12,428 bases of DNA from Chitinophagaceae bacterium (GTDB lineage Bacteria > Bacteroidota > Bacteroidia > Chitinophagales > Chitinophagaceae): NCBI GenBank assembly GCA_947483345.1, contig CANKNL010000066.1, positions 1-12,428 on the forward strand. Reading direction: 5' to 3'. A model generated the notes under the pieces. It did not search any database. It had not been told where the DNA came from and saw nothing but the letters and a program-made list of their open reading frames with translations. Position numbers and translations under genes: made by a program. Below, one piece after another: positions 7,128 to 12,428 of this stretch (position 1 is the stretch's first letter; each line of letters starts with the position of its first letter).

Positions 7128-7448
7128 AAGAGCAATATAGTATAAGTTACTACTAAAGGTTCAGCCAGGTTAAAACTGGTTGTAAGGGGTTAAATAATTG
7201 AAATTTTACAGCCTAACAAAACCAGTTATTTATTAAATAAAATCAGAATTTAGTAATACATATAATAATAACTGCAAGCCTTTACTGAGGTTGAGAACCG
7301 GGTTTTAATACATAACCATTAGCATAAAATTAGAACCAGTATGCACAATATTTGAATTTTTCTATCGTTTACACTTTTCGGGGTTTATTTTACTTATAAA
7401 AATATTAATTGAACCAATCATAAAATGATGATAAATCAAAATAATCAT

Positions 7449-7456
7449 TACATTTG
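7449..7456 (+). promoter_or_regulatory. Possible -7 promoter box (TACATTTG) of gldKLMN
   Basis: The sequence fully matches TAnnTTTG, 25 bases before the preferred gldK ATG (7482) and downstream of the alternative ATG at 7425. If used, it would exclude the longer gldK start. No -33 TTG/TTTG is seen 17-23 bases upstream. Confidence 0.3.
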
Positions 7457-7481
7457 CCCAATACCCTCAAAGTTAAAAACA

Positions 7482-8780
7482 ATGAAGTACAGGCTGTTCT
7501 ATTCAGTAGCTATTATAGCTATCACAACATTAACTACCAGTTGTAACAAATCTGGCAGTAAGTCAAGCGGCGGTTATGCAACCGATAAGGGTCAACTGAT
7601 TGGGGTTGCTCCGGGTTCTAAATGGAGTTTACCAAAACCTCCCGGAATGGTATATATCCCACCAGGGACTTTCCATATGGGCTCTAGTGATGAAGACATG
7701 AGTTATGCACTTACTGCACGTAACAAATCTGTTTCAATAAGCGGATTTTGGATGGATGCCACCGAAATTACAAATAATGAATACCGTCAGTTTACCAATT
7801 GGGTAAGAGATTCTATTGGTGCCAAGCTTATGAATTTTGTTAAGCAGGGAACCGATGGTAATGAATCTATTGACTGGAAGAAGGCCAATACCATTAAATG
7901 GGGCGACAAAGCAACAATGGAAAAAGTTGATGCTATTATTGTTACGCCAGATAACCGTCTTTTCGGTAAAAAAGAACTGGATGCAACAAAAATTGTATAC
8001 CAATCAGAAATATTTGATTATAAGGCAGCAGCTCAGAATAAGGATGCCACTATTCCCCGTTCAAAATTTATTATAAAGAAAGCCATTCCTGTTTATCCTG
8101 ACTCACTTTGTTGGGTTAGAGATTTTGCATACTCATATAATGAGCCAATGGCAAAAAAATACTTTAGTCATCCTGCTTTTGGAAATTATCCTGTAGTAGG
8201 GGTTAATTGGAAACAGGCAACTGCTTTCTGCGAATGGCGTACTCATTACCTGAATGCCTATTTAGAATCTAAGAAAAAGACTGCAGAGTCAGACTTTAGA
8301 TTACCTACAGAAGCGGAGTGGGAATATGCTGCCAGGGGTGGAAGATCACAGGCCGATTATCCATGGGGTGGTTATTATTTAAGAAATAAAAAAGGGTGCC
8401 TGTTGGCTAACTTTAAGCCAGGTCGGGGCAATTATCCCGAAGACGGTGGATTTTATACCGTACGGGCAGATGCTTATTGGCCAAATGATTTTGGCTTATA
8501 TAACATGTCTGGTAATGTTGCAGAATGGACATCGTCATTGTATTATGAAGGGGCATATAATTTCCAACATGATATGAACCCGGATATTAGGTATAATGCT
8601 AAAGAAACTGATAAACCCAGGGATAAACGAAAAGTTTTACGTGGGGGTAGCTGGAAAGATGTTGGATATTTCTTAAGAACGGGAACCCGTACTTATGAAT
8701 ATCAGGATACAGCTAAATCTTATATTGGTTTTCGTTGTGTAATTGATTTACCTCCTGCTCAGAAAAAGGGCAAGAAATAA
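7482..8780 (+). CDS. gldK: Type IX secretion/gliding motility lipoprotein GldK
   Basis: Lipoprotein that with GldN forms the periplasmic ring attached to the outer membrane in the type IX secretion system (PorK in Porphyromonas). The 432-residue product has a lipoprotein signal, MKYRLFYSVA...TLTTSC, with C21 as lipidation site. A formylglycine-generating-enzyme/SUMF1-like fold follows: GMVYIPPGTFHMG (55-67), FWMDATEITNNEYRQF (89-104), YPVVGVNWKQATAFCEWR (236-253), FRLPTEAEWEYAARGG (272-287), GNVAEWTSS (344-352), VLRGGSW (385-391) and IGFRCV (415-420). A GldK-type insert occupies about 112-235. The two catalytic cysteines of true FGE, expected just after GGSW, are D393 and L398, so it is a structural relative rather than an enzyme. 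The ATG at 7425 adds 19 residues that spoil the signal peptide and is rejected. It is the first gene of gldKLMN. Confidence 0.95.
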   Translation: MKYRLFYSVAIIAITTLTTSCNKSGSKSSGGYATDKGQLIGVAPGSKWSLPKPPGMVYIPPGTFHMGSSDEDMSYALTARNKSVSISGFWMDATEITNNEYRQFTNWVRDSIGAKLMNFVKQGTDGNESIDWKKANTIKWGDKATMEKVDAIIVTPDNRLFGKKELDATKIVYQSEIFDYKAAAQNKDATIPRSKFIIKKAIPVYPDSLCWVRDFAYSYNEPMAKKYFSHPAFGNYPVVGVNWKQATAFCEWRTHYLNAYLESKKKTAESDFRLPTEAEWEYAARGGRSQADYPWGGYYLRNKKGCLLANFKPGRGNYPEDGGFYTVRADAYWPNDFGLYNMSGNVAEWTSSLYYEGAYNFQHDMNPDIRYNAKETDKPRDKRKVLRGGSWKDVGYFLRTGTRTYEYQDTAKSYIGFRCVIDLPPAQKKGKK

Positions 8781-8813
8781 TAAATTATTTTCAAGACTAA
8801 ATCTCTTTGAGCT

Positions 8814-8837
8814 TACCTGAACACATGTATACAGGTA
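8814..8837. repeat. 24-base imperfect palindrome between gldK and gldL
   Basis: tacctg (8814-8819) pairs exactly with caggta (8832-8837). The intervening bases are also mostly self-complementary, including acatgt in the centre, giving 10 of 12 possible pairs. It sits in the 120-base gldK-gldL spacer. No run of T's follows directly, so it is more likely an mRNA processing or stability hairpin, or a protein site, than a terminator. Confidence 0.5.
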
Positions 8838-8900
8838 GGGTATAAATTTTTGTAATTAAACTTTAAATAACCCCACTTAAAACTTTAAAATTTTTAAATC

Positions 8901-9656
8901 ATGTCTCACAACAAAAGATCTTTTTTAACTGTAATTGATGTAGCTGTAAGTGCCGGAGCCGCCGTGATTATATTTGCTGCATGGGCAAAACTTACACACC
9001 AGTCTTACGCTGATATGATGTTAACCATTGGTATGTGGACAGAAACCGGCATCTTTTTAGTTTATGCAGTTGTAGAATGGGTGAAACCAAAGCATCATGA
9101 AGAAGACGATGAGCCAGTAGATGCCGTTGAAAATCCATCATTACAATCTATGGATAAAATGATGCAGCAGGCAGACATTACGCCAACAAATCTTAAAAAA
9201 TTAGGCGAAGGATTTCAAAAATTGCAAAGTACCGTTGGCAATTTGCATGAGATTGGAGATGTTGTAAAATCTACAGGTGATTTAAATAATAAAACCAAAG
9301 AAGCAACTTCAGCTTTAGGAAATATGACTACAGCATTCGCAAGTAGTGCTGCCACCATGAGTAGTTTCAGTAATGCGGCAGACAGTGCCAAAGGATTTCA
9401 TGAGCAGGTGCAGGTATTAACAAAAAACCTGGGTTCATTAAATACTATTTACGAGTTGGAATTAAAAGAAAGTAATAACCATTTAAAATCTTTAAATACT
9501 TTCTATGGTAAATTGGCAGAAGCCAGCCAGACCATGATGGGTACAGTTGAAGATGCAGGTAAAGCAAAAGAACAAATTAGTGCATTAGCCAATAACCTGG
9601 GTAAATTAAACTCGGTTTATGGCAATATGTTGAGTGCTATGCAGGTAGGCCGTTAA
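8901..9656 (+). CDS. gldL: Type IX secretion/gliding motor inner-membrane protein GldL
   Basis: Inner-membrane subunit of the GldLM proton-driven motor that powers type IX secretion and gliding (PorL in Porphyromonas). The 251-residue product has two transmembrane helices (about 11-31 and 39-59) and a long, mostly helical cytoplasmic part. K30 and H33 (AKLTH) and E48 (MWTETGIF), with E59, line up by eye with F. johnsoniae GldL K27, H30, E49 and E60, the intramembrane charges tied to proton flow. The cytoplasmic tail has three copies of an NLGxLNxxY motif at 176-184, 194-202 and 232-240, and the charged HHEEDDE segment at 65-71. The start is the ATG at 8901, directly before the first helix; there is no Shine-Dalgarno sequence, only an A/T-rich leader. 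It lies between gldK (120 bases before) and gldM (101 bases after), spacers that both carry hairpins. Confidence 0.95.
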   Translation: MSHNKRSFLTVIDVAVSAGAAVIIFAAWAKLTHQSYADMMLTIGMWTETGIFLVYAVVEWVKPKHHEEDDEPVDAVENPSLQSMDKMMQQADITPTNLKKLGEGFQKLQSTVGNLHEIGDVVKSTGDLNNKTKEATSALGNMTTAFASSAATMSSFSNAADSAKGFHEQVQVLTKNLGSLNTIYELELKESNNHLKSLNTFYGKLAEASQTMMGTVEDAGKAKEQISALANNLGKLNSVYGNMLSAMQVGR

Positions 9657-9672
9657 TTTTAAAAGATTAACC

Positions 9673-9698
9673 AATACCCCTGGGTTTAGTATTTTTTT
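9673..9698 (+). terminator. Weak hairpin with T tract between gldL and gldM
   Basis: aatac (9673-9677) pairs with gtatt (9689-9693), with ccc and ggg inside, and seven T's run from 9692 to 9698. The stem is short and its inner part would leave too small a loop if fully paired, so termination would be partial at best. It lies in the 101-base gldL-gldM spacer and could attenuate the operon. Confidence 0.25.
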
Positions 9699-9757
9699 AT
9701 TAAACCATCGTTCAGAGAAAACCATTTTAAACTAAACAATCGTAAATCTTAAATATT

Positions 9758-11317
9758 ATGGCTTTACCTAGAGAGCCCCGGCAAAAGATGATCAACATTA
9801 TGTATTTGGTGTTGACAGCTATCTTGGCACTGAATGTTTCGGCAGAAGTAATCAATGCCTTTAAAACAGTTGACAAGAGCTTAACAGATTCAAATGCCAA
9901 TATTGAAAAGGGGAATATTACCATATTTGAATCCCTTGCAGAAAAATTAAGCAATAACGAGACCAAAGAGAAAGCAGCAATTTGGGTTCCTAAAGCAAAT
10001 CAAGCTAAGCAATATTCAGATGTTTTGTATGCGTATATTGATAATTTGAAGAAACAAGTTAAAATACAGGCAGATATTAAGACAGATAAAAACGGCACGT
10101 TTATTCTTGATAAAGATGGCAATGAAGATTTTAAATTAGATTATTTGGAGGCATCTACTCGGATTTTTGAAAAGAATGGTGAAGGCGCCAAATTATATCA
10201 AATGCTTACAGATTATAGAACTTCAATGCTGGGCATTGATTCCGCTATAAATCCAGCTACTTTTCCGGTTGATTTAAAGATACCGTCTACCCGTTCAGGT
10301 AATGCTAAAACAGGTAATCCGGTTGTTGATTGGACAGCCAGCTATTTCCACATGACGCCTGCAGTTGCCGCATTGACCATGTTGAGCAAGATTCAAAATA
10401 ATATTAAAAATGCAGAAAATCAGGTTGTTACTTATTGCCATAGCCAGATAGGAGCAGTTAAGTTGATATTTAATAAATTTCAACCCATTGCTTCAGGTAG
10501 TTCAACCTATTTGATGCCTGGAGAGGAAATGGTTGTTACTGCCGGTGTTGGTGCATTTAATGACGCTGCAAGACCAACGATTACTATAGACGGAACCACA
10601 ACCGCTTTAAATGAAAATGGTGTGGCAGAAAAAAAATTCAATGTTTCCGGAGGAGGTAAGAAAAATATACATGTGGTTATTAATTATACAAAACCAGATG
10701 GTACAGCTGACAGACTTGAGAAGGATATTGAATACACCGTTGGTACGCCAGGTGGAGCTGCTGTAATGCTTGATAAAATGAACGTATTTTATATTGGTGT
10801 TGAAAATCCGGTTACCATTGGTTCTACCACTGGTTGGGATAAAACAAATGTTTCTATTTCGGGAGGTGGTGCTACAATCACTGGAGCAGGCTCTAAACGC
10901 ATAGTAAAGGTAACATCAATAGGTGATTGTAATATCACGGTAACAGCCGATGGTAAATCAACTCCCTTCCCTTTCAGGGTAAAACGTATTCCTGATCCAA
11001 TCATTAAAGTTGGTCCAAGTGGCGGCGGTAAAATGCAGGCTGTTATTTTTAGAAGTCAACAGTTTGTACGTGCTGATCTGGAAAACTTTGATTTTTTAGC
11101 AAAGTTTAATGTAACCGGAGCAACCGTTTATTTTACCAACCCCGGCGACAGAAATGTTAAGCAGGTTTCTTTAACAAGTGGTAGCCTTGGTCCTGCAGCT
11201 GATTTTATGAAAGGGCTGGTACCTGGGTCAACAGTTATTTTTGATAATATCCGTGTTGTGGGACCAGATGGTCAACCAAGAACAATTCAGAACCCTCCCG
11301 GATTTTCTTTATTCTAG
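9758..11317 (+). CDS. gldM: Type IX secretion/gliding motor protein GldM
   Basis: Dimeric motor subunit (PorM in Porphyromonas): one inner-membrane helix inside the GldL ring and a long periplasmic shaft that reaches the GldK-GldN ring. The 519-residue product has the normal length. It begins MALPREPRQKMINIMYLVL, a strongly conserved GldM start in which R8 lines up with F. johnsoniae R9, which meets the GldL membrane Glu. The helix is about 11-28, followed by NVSAEVINAF. A helical first periplasmic domain covers about 35-235. Three beta-rich domains then follow, roughly 245-330, 335-408 and 415-519, with family markers MNVFYIGVENPV (341-352) and FPFRVKRIPDPIIKVG (404-419). The C-terminal domain is the one that contacts GldK/GldN in known structures. 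gldN starts 19 bases after the stop, so these two are surely co-transcribed. Confidence 0.96.
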   Translation: MALPREPRQKMINIMYLVLTAILALNVSAEVINAFKTVDKSLTDSNANIEKGNITIFESLAEKLSNNETKEKAAIWVPKANQAKQYSDVLYAYIDNLKKQVKIQADIKTDKNGTFILDKDGNEDFKLDYLEASTRIFEKNGEGAKLYQMLTDYRTSMLGIDSAINPATFPVDLKIPSTRSGNAKTGNPVVDWTASYFHMTPAVAALTMLSKIQNNIKNAENQVVTYCHSQIGAVKLIFNKFQPIASGSSTYLMPGEEMVVTAGVGAFNDAARPTITIDGTTTALNENGVAEKKFNVSGGGKKNIHVVINYTKPDGTADRLEKDIEYTVGTPGGAAVMLDKMNVFYIGVENPVTIGSTTGWDKTNVSISGGGATITGAGSKRIVKVTSIGDCNITVTADGKSTPFPFRVKRIPDPIIKVGPSGGGKMQAVIFRSQQFVRADLENFDFLAKFNVTGATVYFTNPGDRNVKQVSLTSGSLGPAADFMKGLVPGSTVIFDNIRVVGPDGQPRTIQNPPGFSLF

Positions 11318-11336
11318 GAGTAAAAAATAAGCAATT

Positions 11337-12389
11337 ATGAAAATGCAGTATCTTAAATTTCTTTTAGTGGCGTTATGCCTGGGTTTGTTTGCCAATGCTG
11401 CTGAAGCGCAGAAGAAAAAGGCAACTACACGTACTTCTACAAAACGTACAAGTACCCGTAAAACGACTTCTTCAAAGACTAAGGCTAAAATACAGCCAAC
11501 GGTTCCGCAAACTGATACTGTGGCTGTAGCAGTAGTTGCACCACCTCCGGCTGAAAAATTTAATGACAGCTTACCCATTAAAACGGTTAAAAAATCATTA
11601 CGTCCGGATGAAGCGGTGGAAACAACCATGCTTAAAGACAGAACACCATTAACGTATGAAAATTTAAGGGCCGATGATGCGATGTATCGCCATAAAATAT
11701 GGAGAGAAATTGATACCAGGGAAAAAATAAATCTGCCATTTAAATATTCTGCAGATGAAAATAACGGCAATCAACGGTTTATTTCAATTTTGTTCAAAGC
11801 TATTCAGGACAGTGCAGTTACTGTGTTTAATGCTGGTGATGATGATCGATTCACAACACCAATGACCAGGGAAGAAATCGTTCGTAAAATGTCTGGTGAG
11901 CCTGTTATTGTTCCCCTATATGATTCACTTGGAAATATTACCAGTTATAAAACTGAATCCCGTGATATTGTACTTGATTCGTTTTATAAATTCAGGTTAA
12001 AGGAAGAAGTGATCTTTGATAAAGAAAGCTCCCGTTTATTTTGGAGAATATTGGGTATCGCACCGGTGATGAACGTGTATACAGCTCAAACAAATCAATA
12101 CGTAGGTACACAGGAATTATTTTGGGTATATTATCCCGATATGAGACCAATATTTTCAAAATATGATGTGTACAATGGTAAAAATTACGGCGCCCGTATG
12201 AGTTGGGAAGACCTGTTTGAAAGCCGGATGTTCTATGGCCGCATCATTAAAAGTACAATTGATAATCCTTATGATAAGTTCATTGACCAATATCCGGGTT
12301 TAAAAGATAAAGGCATCTTGCAATTACTTGAAGGAGAAAATATAAAGGATAAGATTTTTAATTACGAGCAGGACTTATGGTCGTATTAA
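11337..12389 (+). CDS. gldN: Type IX secretion/gliding motility ring protein GldN
   Basis: Periplasmic partner of GldK in the ring of the type IX secretion system (PorN in Porphyromonas). The 350-residue product has a signal peptide (KFLLVALCLGLFANAAEA, cleavage near residue 24). A low-complexity linker rich in Lys, Thr, Ser and Arg (25-52) and a Pro/Val-rich stretch (53-72) follow. The conserved domain runs from about 105 to 350, with markers DAMYRHKIWREIDTREKINLP (114-134), VIFDKESSRLFWRILGIAPV (225-244), LFWVYYPDMRPIF (261-273) and MSWEDLFESRMFYGRIIKST (288-307). The start is the ATG at 11337; an in-frame ATG two codons on (11343) would serve equally well. An AGGAG at 11316-11320 overlaps the gldM stop but is about 16 bases from the ATG, too far for a standard site. 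It is the last gene of gldKLMN. Confidence 0.95.
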   Translation: MKMQYLKFLLVALCLGLFANAAEAQKKKATTRTSTKRTSTRKTTSSKTKAKIQPTVPQTDTVAVAVVAPPPAEKFNDSLPIKTVKKSLRPDEAVETTMLKDRTPLTYENLRADDAMYRHKIWREIDTREKINLPFKYSADENNGNQRFISILFKAIQDSAVTVFNAGDDDRFTTPMTREEIVRKMSGEPVIVPLYDSLGNITSYKTESRDIVLDSFYKFRLKEEVIFDKESSRLFWRILGIAPVMNVYTAQTNQYVGTQELFWVYYPDMRPIFSKYDVYNGKNYGARMSWEDLFESRMFYGRIIKSTIDNPYDKFIDQYPGLKDKGILQLLEGENIKDKIFNYEQDLWSY

Positions 12390-12410
12390 TATATAATTAA
12401 TAAATTTAAT

Positions 12411-12428
12411 AAAAAGCCCCGAATTTTA
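12411..12428 (+). terminator. Probable left arm of the gldKLMN terminator, cut by the window edge
   Basis: aaaaagccccgaa (12411-12423) begins 22 bases after the gldN stop and is followed by tttta at the edge. An A tract leading into a GC arm is the usual left half of an intrinsic terminator. The matching ttcggggc arm and T tract would have to lie just beyond the window. Confidence 0.45.

Larger units (their letters stand above)
6649..7481. other. Long non-coding spacer between hemD and gldK
   Basis: About 830 AT-rich bases with frequent stops in all frames and no convincing gene. The longest plus-strand frame noticed is a 51-codon one at 6733-6888 with no recognisable features. Visible structure, left to right: a small palindrome cagct-cc-agctg (6695-6706); a terminator-like hairpin with a T tract (6906-6946); a 9-base direct repeat aatcgttaa (6971-6979 and 6988-6996); a nested inverted repeat (7060-7127); and a -7-like box near gldK (7449-7456). 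The 8-mer tgcaagcc recurs at 7076-7083 and 7273-7280, and ttatttattaaataa (7226-7240) is a small AT-rich palindrome. It could hold a small RNA, a long gldK leader with regulatory sites, or decayed sequence. Confidence 0.6.

Noticed and set aside
7425..7481. Upstream ATG extension of gldK by 19 residues
   Set aside because: It would put a polar stretch ahead of an otherwise well-formed lipoprotein signal, and a -7-like box lies between the two ATGs.
7482..8780. Sulfatase-modifying (formylglycine-generating) enzyme activity
   Set aside because: Both catalytic Cys positions after GGSW are replaced, and gldLMN follow directly, so this is GldK.
11309..11770. 153-codon minus-strand frame opposite the start of gldN
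   Set aside because: It is a shadow of the Thr/Lys/Val-rich codons of gldN; its translation shows no domain and gldN is certain.
1..12428. CRISPR array, tRNA, rRNA, insertion sequence or prophage
   Set aside because: No regularly spaced repeats, cloverleaf, transposase-like frame or terminal inverted repeats were seen in reading both strands.

Overview
The window looks like a chromosomal segment from a Bacteroidota bacterium, most likely of the Chitinophagaceae or a close relative. The reasons are the gldKLMN cluster (found only in Bacteroidota), the DUF4271-hemD gene pair, AT-rich spacers with almost no Shine-Dalgarno sequences, and several TAnnTTTG boxes (the Bacteroidota -7 promoter element) just ahead of starts. 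The family-level placement is inferred from protein flavour; no search was run. No IS element, prophage, CRISPR array, tRNA or rRNA was seen.

Left part (1-3016): the 3' two thirds of rnc (RNase III), then gpsA (glycerol-3-phosphate dehydrogenase) behind a spacer carrying an inverted repeat. hemW, a radical-SAM heme chaperone, lies on the opposite strand, convergent with gpsA.

Middle part (3074-6648): three plus-strand genes. They are a signal-peptide-bearing Omp85/BamA-type outer-membrane protein with POTRA domains, a six-helix DUF4271 membrane protein, and hemD (uroporphyrinogen-III synthase). The hemW and Omp85 genes diverge from a 57-base spacer that holds a near-perfect 16-bp palindrome.

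A stretch of about 830 bases (6649-7481) has no convincing gene. It holds a terminator-like hairpin, a short direct repeat, a nested inverted repeat and a possible promoter box close to gldK.

Right part (7482-12389): gldK, gldL, gldM and gldN in the canonical order. These are the core of the type IX secretion system and gliding machinery. GldL and GldM form the proton-driven inner-membrane motor. GldK (a lipoprotein) and GldN form the periplasmic ring under the outer-membrane translocon. Residues known to matter in the motor (a Lys and a Glu in GldL, an Arg in GldM) are present, so the module looks functional. A likely terminator begins at the right edge but is cut off.

I see no wholly new system. 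The more interesting points are the structured spacers around and inside gldKLMN, the run of -7-like boxes at very short distance from starts, the short Omp85 protein of uncertain role, and family-specific losses of catalytic residues in GldK and of one metal-ligand position in RNase III.
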